Assembly: GCA_018648265.1 (NCBI GenBank)
Contig: JABGRN010000048.1
Coordinates: forward strand, 1 to 41,611
DNA from: Prolixibacteraceae bacterium
GTDB lineage: Bacteria > Bacteroidota > Bacteroidia > Bacteroidales > Prolixibacteraceae
Direction of reading: 5' to 3'
DNA length: 41,611 bases
Shown here piece by piece: positions 27,401 through 36,010 of this stretch. How positions within the stretch are numbered: the stretch's first letter is position 1; every line of letters begins with the position of its first letter. The position numbers and the translations under genes were made by a program. The notes under the pieces were generated by a model. The model made no database searches. It saw only the letters and a program-made list of their open reading frames with translations, and was not told the DNA's origin.

Positions 27401-27402
27401 TT

Positions 27403-27810
27403 GTGTCAAACAATTCTTCCAAAATACTGAAAATTAAGTCGGATAAATCAGAGCTCCATTTAGTAAACAAATTTTTGTCTGAAATTTTCGTGGAACACAA
27501 TCTATCTCAAAAAATTTACAATAAAGTTTTTTTGTGTATTTCCGAAGCAGTTATAAATTCAATAGTTCACGGAAATTGTAACAATAACAAAAACTTTGTT
27601 TTAATAGAAATTTATTGTTTGACAAATACATTGCACATAAATATTCAAGACGAAGGGGATGGATTTAATTTATATAAAGTTCGTGATCCTGTTCGGGCTG
27701 AAAATGTAAAAAAAGAAGCGGGGAGGGGAATTCATATTATTAAAACTCTTTCAGATAATATGGAATATAATGACAAAGGAAATAGGGTACATTTTAAAAT
27801 TAGATTTTAG
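27403..27810 (+). CDS. RsbW-like GHKL ATPase (anti-sigma-factor-type serine kinase)
   Basis: The 135-residue product is a stand-alone HATPase_c domain of the RsbW/SpoIIAB type. The N box is SEAVINSIVHGN (E48, N52, HGN 56-58), the ADP-binding DEGDGF is at 83-88, and the glycine loop GRGIHI is at 107-112. Members of this group phosphorylate an anti-anti-sigma protein on Ser/Thr or bind a sigma factor. No STAS-domain partner or partner sigma gene is encoded in this operon. It starts at GTG 27403, 2 bases after the DUF4175 stop, and its TAG overlaps the ybeY GTG start by one base, so it is tightly co-expressed with both. The kinase-family call is firm; the target is unknown. Confidence 0.88.
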   Translation: MSNNSSKILKIKSDKSELHLVNKFLSEIFVEHNLSQKIYNKVFLCISEAVINSIVHGNCNNNKNFVLIEIYCLTNTLHINIQDEGDGFNLYKVRDPVRAENVKKEAGRGIHIIKTLSDNMEYNDKGNRVHFKIRF

Positions 27811-28241
27811 TGTGTAATTTGGAAATATTTTTTGAGGAGCTTCAACCTTTCAATATAAATAGGGATATTATTGAGTCGGTGATTAATAAAATCATTTTAA
27901 ATGAGTTAAAAGAGGGTGGGAGCATTTCTGTAATATTTTGCCACGACGATTATTTGCTTGATATTAATAAGCAATATTTAAATCACAATTATTTTACTGA
28001 TATTATTACATTTGATTATACGGAAAATGAGATCATTGGTGGTGATTTGTTTATAAGTGTGGACAGATTAAAAGAGAATGCTAAAAAATATGACACGGAA
28101 TTTATAATTGAATTGTACAGAGTTGTATTTCACGGAATTTTGCATTTGCTTGGGTATAACGACAAAACCAATGATGAAAAAGTTATTATGAAAGAAAAAG
28201 AGAACCATTATTTAAAAGAAGTTGATTTTAGTTTGTTTTAG
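27810..28241 (+). CDS. ybeY: Endoribonuclease YbeY (rRNA maturation factor)
   Basis: This 143-residue UPF0054 protein fits YbeY, a metal-dependent endoribonuclease needed for 16S rRNA 3'-end maturation and ribosome quality control. The active-site region is HGILHLLGYND (108-118) with H108 and H112. The third ligand, which is His in most bacteria (HGxLHLxGYDH), is Asp118 here. I recall Asp at this place in other Bacteroidota, so it may still bind metal. The region YFTDIITFDY near 61-70 corresponds to the conserved TDVLSFP segment. It starts at GTG 27810, overlapping the previous stop as TAGTG, and mnmG follows 2 bases later. Confidence 0.9.
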   Translation: MCNLEIFFEELQPFNINRDIIESVINKIILNELKEGGSISVIFCHDDYLLDINKQYLNHNYFTDIITFDYTENEIIGGDLFISVDRLKENAKKYDTEFIIELYRVVFHGILHLLGYNDKTNDEKVIMKEKENHYLKEVDFSLF

Positions 28242-28243
28242 TT

Positions 28244-30124
28244 ATGATGCCAATTTATGATATAATTGTAGTTGGAGGTGGCCATGCTGGTTGTGAGGCA
28301 GCGGCAGCTGCAGCTAACCTGGGTTCCAAAACTTTGCTGATTACAATGGATATGTCTAAATATGGACAGATGTCGTGTAATCCGGCAATGGGAGGAATAG
28401 CAAAAGGGCAAATTGTGCGCGAAATTGACGCTTTAGGTGGTTATTCAGGTATAATTACGGATAAAACTACTATCCAGTTTAGAATGCTTAACCGGTCAAA
28501 AGGACCGGCAATGTGGAGTCCTCGTTCACAAAACGACAGGTTTAGATTCGTAGAACTGTGGAGGGATACTTTAGAAAATATTGAAAAACTTGATTTATGG
28601 CAAGATGTTGTAACAAGTTTATTAATTAGTGATGGGGTAATAAAAGGGGTAAAAACAAAAATAGGGGTTGAGTTTAAAGCAAAAACTGTAATCCTCACAA
28701 ATGGAACATTTTTAAATGGATTGATGCATATTGGTTCGGCCAAAATGAAAGGTGGAAGAATTGGCGAGGCTGCATCTTATAATATTTCCGATCAACTATT
28801 TGGTTTGGGCTTTAAAACCGGAAGGTTAAAAACAGGCACACCCGTGCGAATTGACGGGCGAAGTATTAATTTTTCAGGATTAACCGAACAAAAGGGGGAT
28901 ATTGGTCATTATAAATTTTCTTATTTACCCGGCACAGATTCGAAATTACAACAACGGTCGTGTTGGATTTCTTATACAAACCCAAATGTTCATAAACAGC
29001 TTGAATTAGGTTTCGAAGTGTCGCCGATGTTTGATGGAACGATACAAAGTACCGGTCCACGTTATTGCCCAAGTATTGAATCAAAATTAATAACTTTTGC
29101 TGATAAAGAAAAGCACCAATTATTTCTGGAGCCTGAAGGGGAAAAGACGATCGAATATTATCTAAATGGTTTTTCGTCTTCTTTATCGTGGGAGGTCCAA
29201 TATAAAGCTTTACAGGAAATTCCGGGTTTGGAAAATGCAAAAATTTTTAGGCCTGGTTATGCAATTGAATACGATTATTTTGAACCAACTCAATTACACC
29301 ATACTTTGGAAACCAAGCTGGTAAAAAATTTATTTTTTGCAGGGCAAATTAATGGCACTACCGGTTATGAGGAAGCGGGGGCGCAGGGAATTATGGCAGG
29401 AATTAATGCCCACCTTAAAATATTTAATCCGGAAGAAAAATTTATTTTGAAAAGAAATGAAGCATACATTGGTGTTTTAATTGATGACTTGGTTACCAAA
29501 GGAGTTGATGAACCATACAGAATGTTCACTAGCAGGGCGGAATTCAGGATATTGTTGCGGCAGGACAATGCAGATATACGATTAACAAATAAAGCTTGGA
29601 AATTGGGATTGGCTTCTCTAGAACGTAAAAAATTATTGGAGGAAAAATTAACCCTTATTTCAGAAATTATAGAGTTCACAAAAAATTTCAGTGTTAAACC
29701 ACGTTTTGTAAATCAATTACTTAAGGAAAAAAAGAGTTCAGAATTGAAACAGGGAGTAAAACTTATTGATATAATTTTACGCCCGGAGATTTCAATTTTT
29801 GATTTAAGTGAATACATCGCCCCTTTAAAAGAGTTTCTAAAACGGGTTCCTGAAATTAGGAAAACAGAAATTATTGAAGGAGCGGAAATTTCAATGAAAT
29901 ATGAAGGATATATAAACCGCGAAAAATTGTTGGCTCAAAAATTGGAAAAGTTTGAAGATATATCTATTGCCAATAAATTTGATTATGATAAATTAAAATC
30001 AATTTCAACAGAAGGCAGACAAAAGCTTAAAAAAGTTAATCCGGTAACAATCGGACAAGCGAAAAGAATTTCTGGTGTGTCACCTTCAGACATTAATGTG
30101 TTATTAGTTCTTTTGGGTCGTTAA
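28244..30124 (+). CDS. mnmG: tRNA uridine-5-carboxymethylaminomethyl(34) synthesis enzyme MnmG
   Basis: This 626-residue FAD-dependent enzyme works with MnmE to install carboxymethylaminomethyl groups at the wobble uridine of certain tRNAs. The FAD-binding motif is VVGGGHAGCEAAAAAA near the start. CNPAMGGIAKGQIVREIDALGG and the GRLKTGTPVRID segment are standard, and EPYRMFTSRAEFRILLRQDNAD marks the tRNA-binding region. The GidA-associated C-terminal domain is intact and ends in ISGVSPSDINVLLVLL. The length is typical. The first of two ATGs at 28244 follows ybeY by 2 bases. A parS-like palindrome begins on the first base after its stop. Confidence 0.97.
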   Translation: MMPIYDIIVVGGGHAGCEAAAAAANLGSKTLLITMDMSKYGQMSCNPAMGGIAKGQIVREIDALGGYSGIITDKTTIQFRMLNRSKGPAMWSPRSQNDRFRFVELWRDTLENIEKLDLWQDVVTSLLISDGVIKGVKTKIGVEFKAKTVILTNGTFLNGLMHIGSAKMKGGRIGEAASYNISDQLFGLGFKTGRLKTGTPVRIDGRSINFSGLTEQKGDIGHYKFSYLPGTDSKLQQRSCWISYTNPNVHKQLELGFEVSPMFDGTIQSTGPRYCPSIESKLITFADKEKHQLFLEPEGEKTIEYYLNGFSSSLSWEVQYKALQEIPGLENAKIFRPGYAIEYDYFEPTQLHHTLETKLVKNLFFAGQINGTTGYEEAGAQGIMAGINAHLKIFNPEEKFILKRNEAYIGVLIDDLVTKGVDEPYRMFTSRAEFRILLRQDNADIRLTNKAWKLGLASLERKKLLEEKLTLISEIIEFTKNFSVKPRFVNQLLKEKKSSELKQGVKLIDIILRPEISIFDLSEYIAPLKEFLKRVPEIRKTEIIEGAEISMKYEGYINREKLLAQKLEKFEDISIANKFDYDKLKSISTEGRQKLKKVNPVTIGQAKRISGVSPSDINVLLVLLGR

Positions 30125-30140
30125 TGTTTCACGTGAAACG
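30125..30140. promoter_or_regulatory. parS: parS-like centromere site (ParB binding)
   Basis: The 16 bases TGTTTCACGTGAAACG match the conserved bacterial parS consensus TGTTTCACGTGAAACA at 15 of 16 positions, with a perfect CACGTG core. It begins right after the mnmG stop and is 12 bases before the apt start. A second site at 33535-33550 supports the call. ParB (Spo0J) loads at such sites for chromosome segregation. parA and parB are not in this window. Confidence 0.88.
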
Positions 30141-30152
30141 AAAATATGGATT

Positions 30153-30671
30153 ATGAATTTGAAAAATGAAATTAGGGAAATAGCTGATTATCCACAAAAA
30201 GGTATAAATTTTAAAGATATTACAACTCTGTTTAAAAATAATGAAGCCTTGCAATTTGTTATAAATTCAACAGTCGAACATTTTAAAGATAAAAATATAA
30301 CAAAGGTTCTTGGTCTTGAAGCAAGAGGTTTTATTGTTGGTGGGGTTTTGGCAAATTATTTAAATGCTGGATTTATCCCTATTCGAAAAAGGGGTAAATT
30401 GCCTGCGAAAATTATCGCGGAAAATTACGATTTGGAATATGGATCTGACAGTGTGGAAATGCACGAAGATGCTATAGACGAAAATGATGTTGTATTAATT
30501 CACGACGATTTATTAGCTACTGGTGGAACAGCACACGCAGCGCTTAAATTAGCTCAACGGAAAGGAGTAAAAAAAATCTATTTTAGTTTTATTTGTGATT
30601 TGGAGTTTATTCGTACAGAAAAAAAGGATGCTATTAAAAGTCACGAAACACAGATTCTGGTAAAATATTGA
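30153..30671 (+). CDS. apt: Adenine phosphoribosyltransferase
   Basis: This 172-residue purine salvage enzyme converts adenine and PRPP to AMP. Family segments are present: DYPQKGINFKDITTLF near the N-terminus, GLEARGFI (54-61) for purine binding, RKRGKLPAK (78-86), and the PRPP-binding loop in VVLIHDDLLATGGTAHAA (113-130). The loop has His in IHDD where Val is usual in LVDD, but the acidic pair and the TGGT turn are intact. The length is normal. It starts at ATG 30153, 28 bases after mnmG, and is followed by uvrC after 3 bases. mnmG-apt-uvrC order occurs in other Bacteroidota as far as I recall. Confidence 0.96.
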   Translation: MNLKNEIREIADYPQKGINFKDITTLFKNNEALQFVINSTVEHFKDKNITKVLGLEARGFIVGGVLANYLNAGFIPIRKRGKLPAKIIAENYDLEYGSDSVEMHEDAIDENDVVLIHDDLLATGGTAHAALKLAQRKGVKKIYFSFICDLEFIRTEKKDAIKSHETQILVKY

Positions 30672-30674
30672 ATC

Positions 30675-32489
30675 TTGAAAATTAAAACAGTAAATAAGAA
30701 TATTGATTACTTAAAATCTATAATTTCGGTTTTGCCAAACAAGCCAGGTATTTATCAGTTTTTAGATAATACTGATAAAATTATTTATATTGGAAAAGCT
30801 AAGGATTTAAAAAAAAGGGTGTCTTCCTATTTTTCTAAACAACATGATTATCGTAAAACTGCACTTCTTGTAAGAAATATTATCGATATAAAAACAATGG
30901 TTGTGGAAACAGAACAGGACGCGCTGTTATTGGAAAATAATCTCATTAAAAAATACCAACCTCGCTATAATATTAAACTAAAGGACGATAAAAGCTACCC
31001 TTGGATTTGTATTAAAAACGAGCCTTTTCCTCGGGTTTTTAAAACCAGAAATGTTATTAGGGATGGGTCAAAATATTTTGGGCCTTATACTTCAATTTAC
31101 ACAGTACGTACTCTTTTGGAATTGTTTAAATCGGAATATAAATTACGTACATGTAATTATTTGTTAACTAATGAAAATATCAAAAACAAGAAGTATAAAG
31201 TATGTCTGGAATATCATATTGGAAATTGTACTGGTCCTTGTGGTGGGTTTATTAGCAGGGAAGAATATGATGAAGGAATTTCAAGTATTTCTGACATTTT
31301 GAAGGGAAATATTTCCGGGGTTATCGACCAGCTCGAAGTGACTATGAAAAAAATGGCACACACCCTTAATTTTGAAGAGGCACATAAGATTAAAGAAAAA
31401 TATAACTCATTAAAAAAATATCAAAGTAGTTCTACAATTGTTTCGCCTACAATTACCGACGTTGATGTATTTAGTATTGAAGAGAATGAAAATTTCGCAT
31501 TTATTAATTATTTGAAAATAATAAAAGGTGCAGTTATTCAAACTTTCACTCTTGAAATTAAAAAAAGTTTAAACGAAAGCCCGGAGGAATTGCTTTTGGC
31601 AGGTATAGTTGATATTGGCCAAAAAATTTTTAGTAATGCAAAAGATATTTTGGTTCCAATTAAGATAAACAATTTTTTTAAAGACTTAAAATTTATCGTA
31701 CCTCAAAGAGGTGAAAAGAAAAAATTATTAGAATTTTCACAAAGAAATGCTAAGTATTTTAGGCTTGAAAAAGAGAAACAAAGTTTTTTAATAAATCCTA
31801 AAATTAGTGAAGAACGTATTTTAGAAACCATAAAAAAGAATCTTCAATTAACTGAGTTTCCAAGGCATATTGAATGTTTCGACAACAGCAACCTGCAAGG
31901 GGCAAATCCCGTTGCAGCTTGTGTTGTGTTTAAAAATGCAAAGCCCTTAAAATCGGAATATCGACATTACAATATAAAAACAGTACATGGAGCAAATGAT
32001 TTTGCTTCAATGGAAGAAGTTGTTTATCGGCGGTATGGCCGTTTGTTAAATGAGAAGAAAAATTTACCCCATTTAGTAATTGTTGATGGAGGCAAAGGGC
32101 AATTGAGTTCGGCTGTTGCTGCTTTAGAAAAGCTAAATTTAAGAGGGAAAATTACTGTTATTGGAATTGCAAAACGTCTTGAAGAGATTTATTTTCCAGA
32201 CGATTCAGTTCCTTTGTATATTAATAAGAACTCAGAAACTTTAAAAATAATTCAACAATTGCGTGACGAAGCCCATCGGTTTGGAATAGAATTTCATCGA
32301 AGAAAAAGAACAAAATCACTTATAACATCTGAACTAGATTCAATTAAAGGAATTGGAGAAAAATCGGTGCAGAAGTTATTGATGGATTTTAAATCGGTTA
32401 AAAATGTTAAATCTCAAAGTTATGATTCTCTGACCAATTCAATTGGAAAATCAAAAGCTACGTTAGTTTATAAAAGTTTTCAGTCTTAA
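30675..32489 (+). CDS. uvrC: Excinuclease ABC subunit C
   Basis: This 604-residue nuclease makes both incisions in nucleotide excision repair with UvrB. The N-terminal GIY-YIG domain (about 18-100) begins PNKPGIYQF and contains YIGKAKDLKKRVSSYF. The UvrB-binding UVR motif is near 205-240 (MAHTLNFEEAHKIKEKY). The C-terminal RNase H-like nuclease has HIECFDNSNLQGANPVAA and VDGGKGQL with catalytic acids, and a helix-hairpin-helix pair (SIKGIGEKSVQKLL) ends the protein. It starts at TTG 30675, 3 bases after the apt stop; no closer ATG is in frame before the GIY-YIG domain. It ends the operon and is convergent with rsgA across 25 bases. Confidence 0.97.
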   Translation: MKIKTVNKNIDYLKSIISVLPNKPGIYQFLDNTDKIIYIGKAKDLKKRVSSYFSKQHDYRKTALLVRNIIDIKTMVVETEQDALLLENNLIKKYQPRYNIKLKDDKSYPWICIKNEPFPRVFKTRNVIRDGSKYFGPYTSIYTVRTLLELFKSEYKLRTCNYLLTNENIKNKKYKVCLEYHIGNCTGPCGGFISREEYDEGISSISDILKGNISGVIDQLEVTMKKMAHTLNFEEAHKIKEKYNSLKKYQSSSTIVSPTITDVDVFSIEENENFAFINYLKIIKGAVIQTFTLEIKKSLNESPEELLLAGIVDIGQKIFSNAKDILVPIKINNFFKDLKFIVPQRGEKKKLLEFSQRNAKYFRLEKEKQSFLINPKISEERILETIKKNLQLTEFPRHIECFDNSNLQGANPVAACVVFKNAKPLKSEYRHYNIKTVHGANDFASMEEVVYRRYGRLLNEKKNLPHLVIVDGGKGQLSSAVAALEKLNLRGKITVIGIAKRLEEIYFPDDSVPLYINKNSETLKIIQQLRDEAHRFGIEFHRRKRTKSLITSELDSIKGIGEKSVQKLLMDFKSVKNVKSQSYDSLTNSIGKSKATLVYKSFQS

Positions 32490-32514
32490 TTTGTATTTAC
32501 AATGAACTATTTAA

Positions 32515-33465
32515 TTAAAATGCAGGGCGGTATTTACCATCTTTTTCAAGAAGCCCCAGGTAACTAATAAACCTGGATTGAGCGATTTCTTTATTTTCGA
32601 CAGCAATTTTTACTGCACAGCCCGGTTCATGAGTGTGAGAGCAATTGTTGTACTGGCAATCGAGAGAAATTTTAAATATTTCAGGAAAATAGTGAGAAAT
32701 TTCCCATGGTTCCATTTCAAGGACACCAAATCCTTTAATTCCCGGGGTGTCAATAATATAACCGCCAAATGATAATTTGTATAAAGCTGAATAAGTAGTT
32801 GTATGTTTGCCGGTTTTGTGAGAGTCGGAAATTTCTTCAGTTTTCAAATTTAAACCAGGTTGAATAAGATTTATTAAAGTAGATTTTCCTACGCCGCTAT
32901 GTCCGTTAAATACGTTTGTTTTGTTATGTAGGGCAGCTTTTAACTGTATTATTCCTTCAATTTTTTCAGCAGATGTATGTAAACACTCATAACCAATTTT
33001 GTGATAAATTTTTATTAAAAGTTGTAATTCATTTTTCTGTTGTGTATTGTACAAGTCGGTTTTATTAAAAACAATTAAAACAGGTATTCGGTACGCTTCG
33101 GCAGAAGCAAGGTATCGATCGATAAACGTTGTAGTTGTTACCGGATAACTTAAAGTTACGACCAACACAGCCTGATCGATATTTGACGCAATAATATGTG
33201 ATTGTTTCGATAATTTTTGAGATCGGCGGATTATGTAATTTCTACGTTTATCAATTGAAACAATTAAACCCATTTTAGGAGTATTATCAGTTTCAGAAGC
33301 AGGCAGGGGTGAAAACCTTACGTGGTCGCCAACGGCCACAGGATTAGTACTTTTAATCCCTTTAATTCGAAAATTGCCTTTAATCTTACAATCAAATAAA
33401 TCGCCTGTTTCGTCTTCCACAGTGTACCAACTGCCGGTAGATTTTATTACAATTCCTTTTTTCAA
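32515..33465 (-). CDS. rsgA: Small ribosomal subunit biogenesis GTPase RsgA
   Basis: This 316-residue circularly permuted GTPase assists late 30S subunit maturation. An N-terminal OB-fold domain (about 1-70) precedes the GTPase domain, which shows the permuted motif order: G4 NKTD (134-137), G1 GHSGVGKST (188-196), then G3 DTPG (239-242). The C-terminal zinc finger has C270, C275, H277 and C283, all of which are present. The length is typical. The GTPase activity of this family is stimulated by the 30S subunit. It is transcribed in the same direction as tdh but separated by 98 bases that hold a parS-like site. Confidence 0.96.
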   Translation of the reverse strand: MKKGIVIKSTGSWYTVEDETGDLFDCKIKGNFRIKGIKSTNPVAVGDHVRFSPLPASETDNTPKMGLIVSIDKRRNYIIRRSQKLSKQSHIIASNIDQAVLVVTLSYPVTTTTFIDRYLASAEAYRIPVLIVFNKTDLYNTQQKNELQLLIKIYHKIGYECLHTSAEKIEGIIQLKAALHNKTNVFNGHSGVGKSTLINLIQPGLNLKTEEISDSHKTGKHTTTYSALYKLSFGGYIIDTPGIKGFGVLEMEPWEISHYFPEIFKISLDCQYNNCSHTHEPGCAVKIAVENKEIAQSRFISYLGLLEKDGKYRPAF

Positions 33466-33534
33466 CTTTAATAATTTTGAGATAAAAGTAGCTATTTAAC
33501 TAATTATGAGAAAATAACAGAAAGAATTTTTACT

Positions 33535-33550
33535 TTTTTCACGTGGAACA
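33535..33550. promoter_or_regulatory. parS: Second parS-like site
   Basis: The 16 bases TTTTTCACGTGGAACA match TGTTTCACGTGGAACA at 15 of 16 positions; that is a known variant of the ParB site on the opposite strand (TGTTCCACGTGAAACA). It lies in the gap between tdh and rsgA, 13 bases beyond the tdh stop. It is 3.4 kb from the mnmG-apt site, and clustering of such sites is usual around the chromosomal partition locus. Confidence 0.78.
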
Positions 33551-33563
33551 TCACGCATGGAAA

Positions 33564-34592
33564 TTATTCCCAGTCTAAAATTATTTTCCCACAATTGCCA
33601 TTTTCCATAATGTTAAAGGCTTCTTGAAAGTTATCAGCATGAAAACGATGAGTAATTATTTGCGAAATATCAAGCCCGCTTGTCAGCATCATTTCCATGT
33701 GGTACCAGGTTTCGTACATCTCCCGGCCATAAATACCCTTTAAAGTTAAGCCTTTAAAAATAAGTTTACTCCAGTTAATTTGAGTGCTTTTTGGCAGCAA
33801 ACCAAGCAGGCTTATTTTACCTCCGTTATACATGTGGTTCACCATATCGTTAAATGCTGTTGGGGAACCCGAACATTCCAGGCCAATATCGAAACCTGAA
33901 ACCATACCGTGTTTGGCCATTGCTTCTTTAATGCTTTCTTTAGTTGGATCGATAACTCGTGTTGCTCCCATTTTTCGAGCCAGGTTGCGCCGGAATTTGC
34001 TCAAATCTGTTCCTATAATATTTCTGGCTCCAGCAAACTTACAAATAGCCGTTGCTAAAGCACCAATTGGGCCTCCAATACCTGTAATTAATACATCTTC
34101 TCCCAATAAAGGGAAAGAAAGTGCTGTGTGCGTAGCATTGCCAAGAGGATCCATAATTGCCATCATTTCGTCGGAAATGCGGGTATCGATATGCAAAACA
34201 TTTTTGGCAGGAACTGAAATGTATTCCGCAAAACCACCATTTCTATTAACACCAATTCCGATGGTATTATCACAAATATGTTGCCTCCCCCGTCTGCAAT
34301 TCCGACAAAAACCACACGCAATATGACCTTCAACCGTAACGCGCTCACCTCGTTTAACACGATCAACTTCCGACCCTACCTCCACAACAGTACCCATATA
34401 TTCATGACCTATTGTAACAGGAGTTTTAATGGTTTGTTGAGCCCACTCATCCCATTTATAAATATGCAAATCGGTACCACAAATGGCAGATTTTTTAACT
34501 TTTAGCAGGACATCGTTATGACCTATTGTAGGAATTGGAACATTTTCCATCCAGATTCCTTTTTCCGCTTTACTTTTTACAAGTGCTTTCAA
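33564..34592 (-). CDS. tdh: L-threonine 3-dehydrogenase
   Basis: This is a 342-residue zinc-dependent medium-chain dehydrogenase. The catalytic zinc residues are C38 (AICGTDLHIYKW), H63 and E64 (IGHEYMG). The structural zinc lobe is C93, C96, C99, C107 (CGFCRNCRRGRQHIC). The sequence AICGTDLHIYKWDEWAQ and the later GIYGREMYETWYHMEMML are typical of Tdh, separating it from other alcohol dehydrogenases. It oxidises threonine to 2-amino-3-oxobutyrate with NAD. The usual partner, the CoA ligase kbl, is not in this window, and the neighbours are unrelated. The ATG at 34592 is standard. Confidence 0.95.
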   Translation of the reverse strand: MKALVKSKAEKGIWMENVPIPTIGHNDVLLKVKKSAICGTDLHIYKWDEWAQQTIKTPVTIGHEYMGTVVEVGSEVDRVKRGERVTVEGHIACGFCRNCRRGRQHICDNTIGIGVNRNGGFAEYISVPAKNVLHIDTRISDEMMAIMDPLGNATHTALSFPLLGEDVLITGIGGPIGALATAICKFAGARNIIGTDLSKFRRNLARKMGATRVIDPTKESIKEAMAKHGMVSGFDIGLECSGSPTAFNDMVNHMYNGGKISLLGLLPKSTQINWSKLIFKGLTLKGIYGREMYETWYHMEMMLTSGLDISQIITHRFHADNFQEAFNIMENGNCGKIILDWE

Positions 34593-34742
34593 TGAATTAA
34601 ATTTTTAATATTTTTATAAATATAAGGTACAAACAGACGAAAAAATAAAAGATATGTTTTCAAGTTTTAACGAAAACCAGTTTTAATTGTGTAAAAAATA
34701 ATGTCAACAACTCAGGAATAACATCATACAAATTTTAATATT

Positions 34743-35960
34743 TTAACTAAGTAAATATTTACGAGAAATATATTTTATTGGATACCATGACGCAATAAAA
34801 CCAATAAGCAAAACAATACTTAGAACCAATAAAATGTCAGATAAAATTATTTTTACCGGGTAAGCTGATATTACAAAAGAGCCATTTCCCGGAAGATCGA
34901 TTAAGCCAAATTCAATTTGTAACCAACAAATAAAAATTCCCAAAAGCGAACCTATTATTGCTCCTGAGGAAGAAATAAGCCACCCTTCGAAAAGAAAAAT
35001 TTGTCTGATTAGTTTGGTTTGAGCCCCCATACTCCTTAAAATAATGATATCATCTTTTTTGTCGATGATTAGCATAGACAAACTACTTAAAATATTAAAC
35101 GATGCAATAATTAAAATAAATACTAATATAAAGTAAGCCGCCCATTTTTCCGATTTCAAGGTTTTGTAAATTAGATCGTGTTGTTGATATTTATTCTTTA
35201 CATGAAATTTTTCACCTAAAATATTTTTTATTGATTTTTGTACTTTTTTTATATTTACGGAGTTTGCAAATCCAAGTTCTACAGCTGAAATTTGCTTCTT
35301 ACTTTCAAATAATTCGGATGCAAATTGAAAAGGTACTAAAATATATTTCGAGTCGATTTCTTCCAGAACAGAAAACACACCTGAAGGATAAATATAATCA
35401 TAATTGATAGCACGTGCTAAATTTATAGTGGATTGTTTTCCTTTTTTAGGGACATAAATTCTGATTGGATCGACGAAAGTAAGACCAATACCTAAATTGT
35501 ATGCCACTCCCTGGCCCACAGCTGCATAATTTAATCCCTGGTTTTCGAGTGTAAAATTACCATCAACAATTAAGCTGTCAATGTGAGTGTATTCGGCATA
35601 GTTGGCTGGTACACCTTTTACTATGGCAGGATATTGCTGGCTGCCATATTTTAATAAGGCAATTTCTTCGATAACCTCGGCATAATGAAGAATATCGTGT
35701 ACTTGATTTACTTTATCAAAGTTAAATTCTGCAGGATTAAACATTTTTCCTTCAACAGAGGTGATTTTAATATCAGGATCGAAACTGCTAAAAAAGCTTT
35801 CTATCAAACTGTTAAATCCATTAAAAACTGAAAGGACAACAACAAGTGCGAATGTGCCAACAATGATTCCGGTAACAGAAATTGCAGATATTATGTTAAT
35901 AATATTCTGTTTCTTTTTTGAAACAAAATATCTTTTTGCTATAAAAAATGGTAAATTCAA
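34743..35960 (-). CDS. ABC transporter permease of the LolC/LolE (MacB-type) family
   Basis: The 405-residue product has an N-terminal helix (about 20-42) and three C-terminal helices (about 275-397), with a large periplasmic domain between. This is the layout of the LolC/LolE permeases that lift lipoproteins off the inner membrane. The N-terminus MNLPFFIAKRYFVSKKKQNIINIISAISVTGI is highly typical, and the FtsX-like C-terminal domain has SSLSMLIIDKKDDIIILRSMGAQ. No ATPase (LolD) gene is next to it, so it would pair with one encoded elsewhere. rbfA is 50 bases upstream on the same strand, a pairing that recurs in Bacteroidota to my knowledge. Confidence 0.88.
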   Translation of the reverse strand: MNLPFFIAKRYFVSKKKQNIINIISAISVTGIIVGTFALVVVLSVFNGFNSLIESFFSSFDPDIKITSVEGKMFNPAEFNFDKVNQVHDILHYAEVIEEIALLKYGSQQYPAIVKGVPANYAEYTHIDSLIVDGNFTLENQGLNYAAVGQGVAYNLGIGLTFVDPIRIYVPKKGKQSTINLARAINYDYIYPSGVFSVLEEIDSKYILVPFQFASELFESKKQISAVELGFANSVNIKKVQKSIKNILGEKFHVKNKYQQHDLIYKTLKSEKWAAYFILVFILIIASFNILSSLSMLIIDKKDDIIILRSMGAQTKLIRQIFLFEGWLISSSGAIIGSLLGIFICWLQIEFGLIDLPGNGSFVISAYPVKIILSDILLVLSIVLLIGFIASWYPIKYISRKYLLS

Positions 35961-36010
35961 TCGTTTGCTTTTAGAATAAAAACGAAATTATCGTTAAAAT
36001 ATTGAACAAA

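Noticed and set aside
30188-30196. Perfect DnaA box TTATCCACA 48 bases from the parS-like site, with another at 21622-21630
   Set aside because: Both are single boxes inside coding sequence (apt and the glutaminyl cyclase). One or two such 9-mers are expected by chance in 41 kb of AT-rich DNA, and there is no cluster of boxes, so I do not call an origin.
33784-34326. 180-codon open frame on the plus strand, antisense to tdh
   Set aside because: It is a shadow of tdh. The product has no recognisable family, no signal and no start context, while tdh is complete on the other strand.
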